From assembly GCA_006535965.1 (NCBI GenBank), contig QEAR01000015.1, forward strand, positions 247,726 through 311,725: a DNA stretch of 64,000 bases, given 5' to 3'. Of this stretch, positions 1-11,260 are shown piece after piece; the stretch's first letter is position 1, and each line of letters begins with the position of its first letter. Made by a program: the position numbers and the translations under genes. This DNA is from Spizellomyces sp. 'palustris' (Eukaryota; Chytridiomycota; Chytridiomycetes; Spizellomycetales; Spizellomycetaceae). The notes under the pieces were generated by a model. It had not been told where the DNA came from and did not search any database. It worked only from the letters and a program-made list of their open reading frames with translations.

Positions 1-592
1 ACGCAACTCTGCTCGTTCCAATTCGATTTTGCGTTTAGCGGAGGCTTTGATGAGGGCGGCCATGTACCGTGGCTATCGAACATGCAAACAAAGGTCATTG
101 TCCATCCAGCTGCCCAGAGATGTATGATCATCGGCTGACCTTCTTAATAATCCCGCCGTCGGGATTGTCTTTGCTGTTCTTCTTCTCCAACTCTGCTCTT
201 TTCAGGTCATCATACACAGCATCATAGTCAAAAACACTAGGGTCTTCCTCTAACGCCTTCTTATGCTCCTCTTCTGCAAGCCGTGACCTTTGCGCCTGCA
301 CTGCCCTCAATTCCTTATTTACTCGCTTTTGTTCAACCGTTCTTCCACCAGCGTTTGCAGAGAAGCTAGTGATCGATTCGTCCTCCTGTCCTTGATCACT
401 ATCAGAATCCGGTGCTTCGAATACTTTTGCTCGCGAGAGCTTCTTGCCGAGGGTAAACTTTGTACCAGAAGCACCAGTGTTTGCAATTGTGTTCGCTGGA
501 GGGTCCTTTTTGCCCTTGACAATTAGGCCGTACTTTGGCAATGCGGACCCGCTCTTGCTGGAGACATTTCGAAGTGATCCGTTAGAGGCCAT
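1..592 (-). CDS. NSRP1: NSRP1/CCDC55-like nuclear speckle splicing regulator (N-terminal part, cut by window edge)
   Basis: In animals this family controls splice-site choice from nuclear speckles; the role in fungi is inferred. The first exon runs 592-140 (151 codons, ATG at 592). It carries the family's opening YGLIVKGKK block near residue 21, an acidic Asp/Glu stretch around residues 63-72, and a Lys/Glu/Arg-rich coiled coil from about residue 88. An intron follows (GT at 139-138, AG at 74-73). Exon 2 starts at 72 in phase 0 with PRYMAALIKASAKRK, the family's conserved block after the coiled coil, and runs off the left edge. Reading through the intron would give a stop at 128, so the simple open frame is misleading. 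The family call rests on both conserved blocks and their order. The C-terminal two thirds are not in the window. Confidence 0.82.
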
Positions 593-909
593 ATGTAAAT
601 CCCTTTGATTTTGCTACTCAGACCGGTTCGAAAGGGATGTGGATGTTAAAGAATGGCACAAATAATGTCAGGTTGGATGATTGTGAGATCTGTCGCAAAA
701 TGGTAGGCGTGAATTTCAGCATGCTGTGCCCCCTTCACACTGGGTCGCGACATTCATTGCTTTGTGGTCTCTACCACCGGATAACTACACAAAGGAATAT
801 ATAATTTCTCATATGCATTGCCAATCGTCATATTTGCTGGTGCATGCAGGAATGCAATTAATGAAACAATATAAATAAAATGATAAGTAAATACAGCTAT
901 CAACCTATT
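593..909. other. Intergenic, no gene seen
   Basis: These 317 bases lie between the start of the NSRP1-like gene and the stop of SUA5, both on the minus strand. The part nearest 592 should hold the NSRP1 promoter. The stretch at 790-900 is AT-rich and probably contains the SUA5 3' untranslated region. No conserved frame or structured RNA was recognised. Confidence 0.6.
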
Positions 910-2166
910 CTAGGAGATGGTTATCACTCTTGATGCCGCTTTTCGCAGACGGTTCATGACGGCAAGCCCTTCTCTCTCTTCGGGTACTCCTTCCACAAGT
1001 ATGATTTGGGCCCCGCGCTCCTCCAACGTTCGCAAGCCCTTGAAGAGCTCTCTCGCAACCATGTCAGCAGTTTCGCCCAAATAGAGTTCCATAACGACGC
1101 CGCTTGATAACGCTTCCCTTTTCTCGCCATCATCGCCTTGACTACAAGGACGCAAACCGGTCCTCATAATCCCAACTTTTGGTTTATCCTCGGATGAGAC
1201 GAGATGTGTCATTGTATACTCATTGACAGCATTTCGCAACTTCGCCGCGCCACTGTCGAGCAAAGAAGCTTGTTCAGCAAGCTCAAATAAGATGACCTCA
1301 GCTTCGGGGGTATAATGACGGTACTTCATTCCGGGAGTTGTTGGTGCTGCCTCCATGTCTGTGTCCACAAAATCTCTTCTGTATACTCTGAGCTTCTCCA
1401 ACCCAGGTAAACCTTTTAACTCCTCGACAGTGATACCGCCTGGACGGAGAACTGCAGGAGGTGTAGCAAGTCCATCCAAGACGGTACTTTCCACACCATA
1501 TCCGCATGGTCCTCCATTCAAAATCAAAGGTACACGCCCTGCCAGATCTGCCAGTACGTGAGACGCTAGAGTAGGCGATGGACGTCCGCTGGTATTGGCA
1601 GAAGGTGCAGCCAATGGAAATCCACAGGCTTCTATCAATGCACGTGCTATCGGGTGTGAAGGGAACCTTACGGCAACAGTATCATGCCCTCCAGTCACTG
1701 CCAGCGGAACTTGAGGACCACGGGGGAGAAGAATGGTGAGTGGACCTGGCCATGCCTTTGCAATTGCTGCGGTGTAAACCGATGGAATATGTGGAGACGA
1801 CAAAGGGAGTAGAGACTCGAGCATTTTTAAGGAAGAAACGTGAACAATGAGCGGATTATCACTTGGTCGCCCTTTGGCGCGGAAAATCTTGGCGACAGCG
1901 TCTGCATTCAGGGCGTTGGCACCGAGGCCATACACCGTCTCTGTTGGAAATGCAACAACATTGTTTGAGCGCAAGATATCGGCGGCATGTTGGAGGACGG
2001 TTAGGTCAGCTTGGTACGTGGGCGTTGGAGGGGGATTGAGAACAAGTGGTGAGGCAGGTGCGTAGAGGTAGTCATAGGACGTTGTATCGGCAGGCTGAGC
2101 AGGCCATGGGAAGGATCGGGGATCTATGGAAAGGCATTTCGTGTCGACCGCAGGTGGCTCTTCCAT
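910..2166 (-). CDS. SUA5: Threonylcarbamoyl-AMP synthase Sua5/YrdC
   Basis: The enzyme makes threonylcarbamoyl-AMP from threonine, bicarbonate and ATP, the first step of the t6A37 modification of ANN-decoding tRNAs in cytosol and mitochondria. The protein is 418 residues in one exon, close to the usual Sua5 length. The YrdC domain starts near residue 55. It contains VVAFPTETVYGLGANA (about 70-85) and KGRPSDNPLIVHV (about 98-110), with the conserved Lys, Arg and Ser-x-Asn that bind substrate. A C-terminal Sua5 domain begins around residue 260. I chose ATG 2166. The frame stays open upstream to 2337, but that would overlap MHR1 and add a non-conserved basic leader. That leader could be a mitochondrial form made from an upstream start. 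The gene is head-to-head with MHR1, with 163 bp between start codons. Confidence 0.95.
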   Translation of the reverse strand: MEEPPAVDTKCLSIDPRSFPWPAQPADTTSYDYLYAPASPLVLNPPPTPTYQADLTVLQHAADILRSNNVVAFPTETVYGLGANALNADAVAKIFRAKGRPSDNPLIVHVSSLKMLESLLPLSSPHIPSVYTAAIAKAWPGPLTILLPRGPQVPLAVTGGHDTVAVRFPSHPIARALIEACGFPLAAPSANTSGRPSPTLASHVLADLAGRVPLILNGGPCGYGVESTVLDGLATPPAVLRPGGITVEELKGLPGLEKLRVYRRDFVDTDMEAAPTTPGMKYRHYTPEAEVILFELAEQASLLDSGAAKLRNAVNEYTMTHLVSSEDKPKVGIMRTGLRPCSQGDDGEKREALSSGVVMELYLGETADMVARELFKGLRTLEERGAQIILVEGVPEEREGLAVMNRLRKAASRVITIS

Positions 2167-2329
2167 GACAATCGCAGGTGGAAAAGCGAGCCAAAGCGAA
2201 AGCCGACCATTCCTTTGCTTACCTGACCTACGGTTGCCATGGCGCTTCAAGTGAGTCACCAGGCAGATGGAAAATCGCATTGGGTGAAGCATCCTCTTGT
2301 TTTTGTCCATCTCCCTGGAAGCTAAAGCG

Positions 2330-3139
2330 ATGCACAAGTTATACTTTTTCCGAAACCAAATAACATCAAGGGTGCTGGTGAGCCCTGTCTTTAGAATGGA
2401 CGTGAGTAGCAGCAGAGTTGGGCGCGCGTTTTTGGTCGGAAGCTCTCCCGCTAACAGTTATTTCCACCAGTCCGCCATTCTGAGCCAGATTGGCGAACAC
2501 CGGCCCGGTTTGCGTATACGCGGAGACCATTGGGTACCGTTTGCTGTGTTAACGGGAGTGAAACGACCGGAAACTCTGCAGGCGATTCAAGCACATGTGG
2601 TTAAGAAAGTGTCCAAGGACCCAATCGGCCACTACCGACTCCCTCTACCCGAGACGAAAAGAAATCCATTCGTTCCCCGCCCCCCACGAGCAAAGAACCC
2701 TTTTGCACAAAAAGCACAGAAACCCGTTCAAAGAGTTGATCCCTTGGCGCCATGGACGGTTCCAGAGGATGTGAAAGCCAAAGTCATAGATCTGTGCAAG
2801 ACTCTCACTTTAAATCCAGCGGTAAAAGCAGAAGTTGAGAGCAGTTTGAGCGCACCAATCATAGGGGAAGCCATAGCAGGAGAGGAGGCAAGCGCTGAGC
2901 ACGGCGACTCGATGGTCACATCTGATTATGAGCTAGGACAATATACAATATGGTGGGAGCGGGACCAATACAGGTATTTGGTGGAAGAAAGCGCTGAGGG
3001 TTTGGTATGGCCGGAATTTGTGGAACACAGAAAGTTGAAATTGATCAGAAATCGGTATCCAGCTGTGCCCGGGTTCGATGTGAAAGCGCTGGATGATGCG
3101 GCTTCTCTGGGAGCTGCACAACCACAAGTACTAGTGTAG
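2330..3139 (+). CDS. MHR1: Mhr1/mL67-like mitochondrial recombination and ribosomal protein
   Basis: Mhr1 (mL67) of yeast is a component of the mitochondrial large ribosomal subunit and also acts in mitochondrial DNA recombination and segregation. This single-exon protein has 269 residues. The N-terminal LYFFRNQITSRVLVSP matches the family opening, where a Tyr-Phe-Phe-Arg-Asn core is typical. RGDHWVPFAVLTG at about residues 64-76 matches the second conserved block (Arg-x-Asp-x-Trp-x-Pro). A Pro/Lys/Arg-rich linker follows at about 115-135. ATG 2330 was preferred over an in-frame start at 2297, because it begins directly at the conserved block and leaves a clean 163 bp gap to divergently transcribed SUA5. 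Both neighbours serve translation, so a shared promoter is plausible. Family assignment is from motif memory, without an alignment. Confidence 0.72.
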   Translation: MHKLYFFRNQITSRVLVSPVFRMDVSSSRVGRAFLVGSSPANSYFHQSAILSQIGEHRPGLRIRGDHWVPFAVLTGVKRPETLQAIQAHVVKKVSKDPIGHYRLPLPETKRNPFVPRPPRAKNPFAQKAQKPVQRVDPLAPWTVPEDVKAKVIDLCKTLTLNPAVKAEVESSLSAPIIGEAIAGEEASAEHGDSMVTSDYELGQYTIWWERDQYRYLVEESAEGLVWPEFVEHRKLKLIRNRYPAVPGFDVKALDDAASLGAAQPQVLV

Positions 3140-3359
3140 TATAGATAGAATGTACCCGCATGTCATATATACATGATATATTTCATTTCCCAACTGTTGT
3201 GCCCGCATCACTTCGGTAGCTTTTTAATGCACCACGAACAGTCGCTTGGGATTCGTAGCTGAGCCATGCATAGCGTCTGGTATGGGAATCTCTGGCCATA
3301 TACCGACGATGCACGGAAGAGCGCAGAAGCATGCAGTACGTATGATATTGATTTCTGTT

Positions 3360-4709
3360 TCAGTGTGAATGCTAACAAAACCAGAATGGTTAGCAGCGGT
3401 TCAAAGTCCAACAAACACGGACTTACACGTACCTCCACTGCCAACAATAAGGGGGAAAATATTCCCCCAAGTAAGCATACAATTTGTGTCAGAGACAGCT
3501 TTTTGTCGTGCCCTCCCCCGCCACCCGATCGTCCCTTGCCAGTTACATATATTTCGGGGAGAATGTGGACCGTTGCCACGTAAAGGAATGTCCCCTATAA
3601 TGGCGTATAAAATGAACAGACGAACCATTGCACGTTAAAACGGCACATCGAAACCCACTGCACTGAATAAAAGTAGAATTCCAGTCCACTTGTGCATGAT
3701 TATAGGATCGTCTATTCCGTAATTGAAAAGCAGTGTATAGGTCGCGATCGCCGCCAGCGGCGCCGCTAGAGAGAACACCAGCAGATGCTGGCGGACTACT
3801 TTGCGAGTATGCCCTTCGGCCAAAAGGAAGGTCGCAAGACCAAATGCAGACGGCGCTTTATGGAGCATGATCGCCAGGAAGACAATTAGCTCCAGACTTG
3901 TCCTGTCTACGTCGAGTATTCAGCCGGTGTTCCATGACAGGTTAATAATAATGAAACGCAAAAGACGCACCTGATGCCGATGCCGCGCCCAAAGCGATAC
4001 CGTCCGCAGCTGCATGGACAACTAACCCGATAGTTGCTGCGGTTTTTGTATTTTTATACGGGGCAACATCCCGAAAGTCGTTGACCGTAACAATATGCGA
4101 GGCAGTTTTATGGCTATGACCGAAATGTCCCGCATTCTCTATCAAGAACATGAAGGCAAACCCAATGGCCAGCGCTGCACCAATATACCGATGTGCTTCG
4201 AATGCAGAGTGATCATGGTGATCGGTATGCGCACTCTGGTCCTCTATGACCTCACCGTTCTCTGCTATTTTGCGAGGGTGCTCCACGTCTTGCTGAGCGC
4301 GTCGGTCTATTTGCAGTGCACGTCTGCCACTCGATGTGCGCCGTGTTGTTGCATCCCACCACGAAACAGAGCTTGGAGCCTGTTCGCCCCTTTTTGCCAG
4401 TCTTGTTTCCTGCTTTGAAGATATAATATCTGGGGCTAATTCAGAAGCCCTTCTTCCATGTCGAGTTCCCGCTTCGGCCGCCGCTCGCTTCTCCGCCATT
4501 TGGCTTTTCAATTGCACTGAATACAATGTTTCCACTCCCTCTGGCAGAATGACTATGAGTGCTGTTCCCACCAGCATGCCCGAACCAAAGGTCGATACAA
4601 GACGTAAGCGCTCTTCTGAGAAATGGAACGCGAGCGGTATGTTTCCGGCTAAAAAGGACCCCGATAGCATCGAGAAGGAGAGGATCAATAGCCACAAAAA
4701 CGAGTCCAT
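3360..4709 (-). CDS. ATX2: ZIP9/Atx2-family zinc transporter
   Basis: This family moves zinc or manganese across Golgi and plasma membranes. Four exons are visible: 4709-3971, 3906-3659, 3594-3433 and 3371-3360. They join in phase to 386 residues. The N-terminus is a transmembrane segment (LLILSFSMLSGSFLAGNIPLA). VHAAADGIALGAA near the end of exon 1 is the metal-binding helix, with the His-x3-Asp core. Exon 2 carries IMLHKAPSAFGL, the second metal-binding helix. Exon 3 carries FLYVATVHILPE, and the last exon only adds HSH and a stop, as in the animal ZIP9 tail. Residues about 75-160 form a long charged cytosolic insertion that makes the protein longer than typical ZIP9 (about 310). It is divergent from IFT144 and convergent with MHR1. 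Confidence 0.9.
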
Positions 4710-5116
4710 TGTCGCCTTTTGGATACAGGACGGATCAACAATATATGGAAATGGAAGTGCTGCGTGCTCGCAAGGATGGAGCCGGAAAAGAATGGGCGAG
4801 ATGAGTGACGTTTTCCTCGAGCAATAAACGCAGTCGTCGCCGTTTCGTCGTCGATGAGCCCGCCCTCCTCCGCCCTTAGCGCTTCATTTGGCCTGAAACG
4901 GATTTAATTGTGGCTTAGACCAATCTTAGCAAGCAAACGGACGCGTCCAGCCAACTCCGCGCCTGAGCTTTCGCCAGTCTTCTGCATCGGCATCTGGTCG
5001 GTCATATGTGCTTGGGTTGGCATAGGGTTGTAATGCATTAGTAGCTATGAAGGTATGAATATATCATGTTTGCCCTGGCGACGCTTCGCTCCTACCCGTT
5101 CAGGTTGACTAAAAAT
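4710..5116. other. Divergent promoter region of ZIP9-like and IFT144 genes
   Basis: The 407 bases separate two start codons that point away from each other, so both promoters must lie here. The stretch 4830-4870 is rich in CGTCG and CCGCCC words. I saw no clear TATA box, no RFX-type X-box and no conserved reading frame. Confidence 0.55.
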
Positions 5117-8100
5117 ATGCGACACCAACAGAACATTTTCACAATAACCGCCCAACAACTGGGGCGAGGGCCAGTACGCTTCGACTGGCAGAAACGCGTT
5201 TCCACATATCTGGTCGTTGTTGGGTGAGTCGATTGGTGAAGTGAGTACAAATGGGCTTTTGGGTACTCGCTGGTGGACCTCTGCGGGAAAGATGAACGGA
5301 TAAACGTGCTGTACAACTGCGTGGAATTGCGTCTGACATTGGATTTATATCATGCTAGAGTGAACAACACTGCCAATATTTATGATCGGCATGGGCAGCT
5401 TGTGGATAGTGTACCGCTCACATCGTATGTATTGTTGAATGCTTGTACCTCTGCAAGGGGTTTCCCAACCCAAATTCTTTATCATTTTCAGAGAGTGCAC
5501 GGGGCTTGAATGGGCCCCCGATGGCGGTGTCTTGGCCATTATTCAAGCCAAGTCAACTAAGGTGCTATTGTGGGAGGCAGACAACCGACGGTCGACGGAA
5601 TTACTGGATACAAATATGAAAAACCTACAGTTTCTCAAGTGGTCACCAAAAGGAGATCTGGTAAAGTGTCTTTTGAGTAGGTAGTAAAGTACATGCTTCT
5701 CATCTTTGTTTCAAACTGAATAGCTAGCTGTGGGAACATCTCGAGGAAACCTGTTGATTTACGATCGAAAGGAGCGAAAGGAAGTTCCCATTATGGGAAA
5801 ACATTCAAAGGCCATTGTCACCGGTTGCTGGAGTTGGGATAATATATTGGCGTGCGGATCTGATGACCGAACGGCAAGTTTATCACCTCACATTTTTAAT
5901 TCGCAGGCAGGGCACTGACGTCTTCTTTACAGTTCACACTTTCGAACGCTGATGGTGACACGGTATTTTCAATGGGGCTGACCGGAGAGCCGTCGCAAAT
6001 GCAGGTTTGTGGCTCTCTTTGATCATACTTCACAGCAGTGAAAATTGATTACGACGTCTCGCATTTAATGTTAGTGGGCAAACATGAAGAATGCCCACGG
6101 AAGTCAGGATCCTGTCCTGTCCACCATCATTGCGGACAAAACGCTCTTCATTCATAACGTCAACCACCCGGATTCCCCGGTCGAACTCGCCTTCCAACCT
6201 AAATATGGAAGTGTTGTTTCATACCAGTGGTTCTCTGAAGGCTACGTGCTGGTCGGGTTTTCGACCGGATATCTCATAGTTATATCCACCAGTGAGTATA
6301 TTTACTTCAGAATTTGCTCGCCTTGTGTCTGAATCGGCTCCTATAACTCGGGAATCGTGCATTAGATGACAATGATATGGGCCAGGAGATATTTTCTACC
6401 AGGAACCACAAGGGATCACTCAGCCATGTCGCTATCTCAAGCGTATTGGGTAAAGCGGCGTCCTGCGGTGACAATACGATCAAAGTTCACGAGCTTTCAG
6501 ATCTAAGAGTATGTAACAAACCGTGGTCGGGACCATCGGAATTCGTCTGACTGCGAGTAATTGCGAATAATTTTAGGATGTTTATGCGGTCGAGACGATT
6601 GAGGACGAAAGTGCGGTGGATCGGCTACAATGGTCTGATGATGGGCAGTTCCTTACAGTCAGTACCAAGGAGTGGGTGTTTTTCTGCCAAGCTGATTGAA
6701 TCCATGTGGGCAATCTCTGACATCCGGTCGCAACTAGAGGATCGATTTATACGTATTTGGCTCGTATGCCCATGATCGGCGGAGTGTGGAGCACTCTCGT
6801 GGTAGGTGGCTACTGGGCTTATCATCCGCTTGCCTAGCATGTTGACGTTTCCTCCTTCCGGAAAAGGCACATTTGACGGGCCTTCGAGAGATAACAATTC
6901 ATGATCAAGCTAAAACACAACGAAGCGAAGTACAACGGATGCTAAAGAAAGAACTAGAGATTGAGCCATCGGTTGTTGCATTAGGCGGATCATATGTAAG
7001 TGAGAGCTTATGCATTTGTTTATTCCAGCCGAAGATTCACGAATCCATTTTGCTGGATAGCTAGGTGTGGTGTCGCAAAATCACGCGGGATTTTACAATG
7101 TCAGAAAGACATTGGATAATAGTGCACGAGAAGGAGATACAGTGGAAACCGAGAGTGATGAGCCGCCCGTCATGATAAAGGTACATTCAGGACGCTTATG
7201 ATTCCCTAGGGTTGTTATGAATATTCCAATCCGTTTTGTAGGAGTATCAGGGCCCGTTAAAGTCATTCGCAATGAACCCATTTTATGGAGCTGCTCTCCT
7301 GTTAGACGGCAGGCTGGAAGTCCATGCAATTGCCGACAACATTTCAGACCAAATGAAGGGAGACGAACTTGGCAGTGAACGATTGGACTATCACAGCCTA
7401 ACCCGGAAATGCAAGCCACCATCAGGAGAGGTGCTCGAGAAGATCTTTCCTGAAACGGTGGAAGAAAAAGTGGGAGAGGCGGCTACGATTACTTGTGCAG
7501 CACTGACGCAGGAATGCGTAATTTATGGGACATCGAATGGAGATCTAAAATACCACTTGCTGGACGAGTGGGCACTTGTAGGGGAGCTGAAACACAAGGT
7601 CATTACTCTTCCTCTGTTTAAAAATGCAAGATGGCGATAAAGTAACATTCTCGTCAATATCTAGAAAGGAATACAGAGCGTATATCCGCAACCACGAGGA
7701 GGAACAAAAGTCATCTTCATTGATGCGGTGAACGATGGATACCTGACCGACCCCGCTACGAACAGCGTGATGGCAATTCCAAGATGGTCTGGTACGTTAA
7801 AGCTCCCGCATTGGCGTTTTCTCAACTACGGAAAAGTTGATTTGCTACCCGCCTTCCTTGCAGCCAAAACCCTAGGGGTCTTATGGGAATCCGATTCGCC
7901 ACCAAGTCGCTCTATATTCATCAGCTGGGATGATGCCTACATCACCACGTATGCATATCAACCATTTACCATCAAAGGACCAGTATGCATTGCTTTGGGC
8001 GCAACCAAACTGCCTTTTGGACTGAAACCAGTGTTGATGCTGAGCGGCGAGGTTACATGTCAGGTAAACCTTGGATATAATACTTTCCTTCGTGTTACGG

Positions 8101-11100
8101 ATCTGACGTGTCCATGTATCCAGACGGTCGCCGGGCGAATTTCAACGGTCCAGTTGGCTACACACGAAACAGTGCCTGCCGAACAGTTTATGAAAGATAA
8201 ACAAAGCGAGCAGGACCAAGGGAAAGGGCTCCAGCTTTATTATACTCTGGGAATGCTCAAAGGTATCCCGCCCTGTAGGTTGAGCTATTCATCTTCGACC
8301 CGCCATGATAATATCTGTTTTCCTAGAAATTTGGCCTCTCATTGGGACCGTAAAAGCGCGGAAACCATGGATCATGCTAGCAGAAGCGGCATTGCGTATT
8401 CTGGATTTGAAAACTGCCAAGCGTATCTACAGACAGGCGTTGGCAGATGCTGGGATGGTCTTCTCGTTGCAGAGACTCGATAAGGTGGAGGAAAAGAACT
8501 TACTGGCAGGGCATGTGTCGGCTATTTTCGGTGATGTGTCGGCTGCACAGGTGGGTAATCCCTTCGACTTTCTGGTGCAAGCATGGCTGACATTCATTGT
8601 GTCATTGACCTTAGGAATATTTTGTTCAAAGCACTTATCCAAAGGCTGCTCTTGAACTCAGGCGTGACCTTATGCAATGGGAGCAGGCTCTTACTTTGGC
8701 AAACGGTCTCGCGCCTGAGGAAGTTACTATAATTGCTAAAGAGTACGCACAGCAGCTCGAATTAAACGGTAAGACTTGTTTCGGACATAGAAGCCGATGA
8801 CCTTGATATTAATGCAGGTCAGCAATTAGGCAAGTATTCGGAAGCTTTTGCCATGTATGAACGCGCTCTATCGACATCAGAGCAACATCCAGGCCTTGAT
8901 GCCGCAAAAGATGAGCATCAGATTACCTGCAGTGCCGGTCTAACACGCATGACTTTGCGACTTGGTGATGTTTCGCGGGGAATGAAAATGCTTGCCGAAG
9001 CCACGGATAGACAGCTTTTACGTGACTGTGGGGCCATATTAGACGTCCTCAAGCAATACGCGGAGGCCGCTAAATGCTACGAGCGAGGTTGCTATTGGGA
9101 GAAGGCTGCAGAAGTTTGGATCAAAGGTACATTGGACTTTTGAAACCTATTGCTATGGCCGTTTTAACACGCACAACAAATCACAGCCAAGAGCTGGAAC
9201 AGATTGGCAGCCATTCTAGATAAAATAACAGCACCAAAAATATTTGCCCAGTACGCCAAAGCCAAAGAATCTGAAAAGGACTACACTGAAGCCGCCCGCG
9301 CGTACGAGAAGGCCAAAGACTACGATAATGTCGTTCGAATTTTCGTTGACCATCTTCAAAACATAGAGGGGGCAGTCTCCATAGTACGCAAGACACGGTC
9401 CCGCGAGTCTGCCAAACTTGTATCCAAGTTCTTCCAATCCATAAAAGACTACAAATCTGTCGTCGAGTTTTTTCTCATGGCTGGCATGCGCGAGGAGGCC
9501 TTTGAACTTGCTCAACAGCGTGATGTTATGGAACATTTTGCGGAGCTGGTCAAGGATGAAGCTACTCCGGAGATTTTAATCAATATTGCGAGTTACCTCG
9601 AGAATAAGAGGCAATACCTGCTGGCAGGGAAATATCTCTTACAGGCTGGCGACTGTGCTCGAGCTCTGCGGATGTTCTTACAATGCCCGCCCACGGATGA
9701 GGAAAGTATTGATATGGCTATCGAGACTGTGGGATTGGCCAAAAGCGATGTGCTTACACATCAGCTGATTGATTATCTGATGGGAGAAACGGATGGAATG
9801 CCCAAGGTACGCAGATCGCATCGCTATTCATATTTGACGAGAATCTTATTCTCATCCACGAAACCAGGATGCAAAATACATCTTTAAGCTGTACATGTCG
9901 CTCGGACAATACCGCGAAGCTGCACGAACTGCCATCATCATCGCGCGTGAAGAGCAAGCGCTCGGTAAGCAGCTCGCCGGCTATCGCTGGTCTTCTCCCA
10001 TCATTGTCAACCTCTCCCTCATCATATATCCCGCCAGGCAATTATAGAGCGGCGCACGATCTTCTCTTCGACAATTACAAACAGCTTAGCGCAACCAAGA
10101 ACCATGTACCTGCAGAGATTGAGCGCATGTTGATGCTCCTGCACAGCTACATTCTAGTGAAGGTAGATTCATTCCAAGTTACCTATTCATATCCGTTCCC
10201 ATCTAACCCATCATGTGCAACAGACTCTCGTTCGCATCAACGAACATGAAAAAGCAGCTCGAATGCTCATCCGCGTATCAAATAACATTAGCAAATTCCC
10301 TGCACACATGGTTCCCATCCTCACATCGACTGTTATTGAATGTCATCGTGCTGAATTGAAACGAGGGGCATTTGAATACGCTGCGATGCTGATGCGCCCA
10401 GAGTACAGGAATAAGGTGGATGCAAAATACAAGAGAAGAATCGAGCAGATTGTTAGGTATGGCTTCTCATAATTTCAGCTTGATCCCCATGTATGTTACT
10501 TAGCCCACTTGTATTAGACGTCCGGAAAAGGATGAGAGTGAAGAGTCCTCATCTCCTTGCCCTTATTGCGGGAACAACGTCCCAGACACCGTTCTCGATT
10601 GTCTTGAATGCAAAAACCACATTCCATACTGCATTGCTACAGTACGTCTTGCTCGCTGTACCCAATTTTTCTTTGAATTACTGTCTCAACTTGTTATCAT
10701 ACTAGGGCCGACACATGATCCTCTCAGATTGGACAACCTGTCCATCTTGCAACTTTCCCGCTCTGCACTCCCATTTCACCAACCTGCTCTCAAAATCCCC
10801 TTCCTGTCCCATGTGTTCCGCATCCATACAACCCAATCAATTGATCCTTTTACCAGAAGCCGAAGCCAGAATCTCGCTGCAGGGGAAGAAACCGGCAACC
10901 GAGGAAGACATACAGGATGAGAAGGTCGAGAAAAGTACCGAGAGGGAAGCAGGGACCGGTGAGGAAGCAACGCTACAACAGGAACAGAACCCCAGTGCGG
11001 TTAGAGTGGGACAAGAGCAATCTAGGACTTTTCTGAGGCGAAGTAGGGATAGTGTGCGGGTCGTGAAGGGTGGATCTAGTGGACAGCTAGCGGCTGGTAC

Positions 11101-11140
11101 AGACGACGGTGTCAGGGCGAAGACCGGAATTGTTGTATAG
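5117..11140 (+). CDS. IFT144: Intraflagellar transport protein IFT144 (WDR19)
   Basis: IFT144 is a core subunit of the IFT-A complex, which drives retrograde traffic in cilia and flagella. The gene has about 20 exons. Exon 1 (5117-5223) encodes [13 protein letters not shown], and exon 2 (from 5359) encodes ANIYDRHG, the family's first WD40 strands. Successive exons give [26 protein letters not shown] and a second WD40 block to about 7600. A TPR solenoid follows from about 8330 to 10480, for example [19 protein letters not shown] at 9283-9339. The C-terminus has paired cysteines: CPYCGN and CLEC near 10560-10610, then [13 protein letters not shown] and CPMC near 10740-10815, forming the expected zinc ribbons. 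About 95 charged residues follow with no obvious family counterpart. ATG 5117 was chosen because it gives the usual short leader; an in-frame ATG at 5066 would add 17 residues. The gene implies a flagellated life stage. Confidence 0.95.
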
Positions 11141-11260
11141 CGTGCATTAAGCACACACAAACAAAACTGCAACTCCTAAATTGTAATTCAGGAATGTGAA
11201 ATCTCGACGCTAGCTTGTTGATTGTATACTATTAAAAAGGGCCGTCCCCACCAACCGGTC

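Noticed and set aside
2167-2337. N-terminal extension of SUA5 to 2337 as the main start
   Set aside because: It overlaps the MHR1 start, adds residues with no family match, and makes the protein longer than usual. It is kept only as a possible alternative form.
3208-3579. Minus frame of 123 codons as an independent gene
   Set aside because: Its first part is exon 3 of the ZIP9-like gene (VATVHILPE block). The rest is intron read-through.
3266-3638. Overlapping plus-strand frames near 3.3-3.6 kb
   Set aside because: They are shadows of the ZIP9-like exon 3 on the other strand and of its introns.
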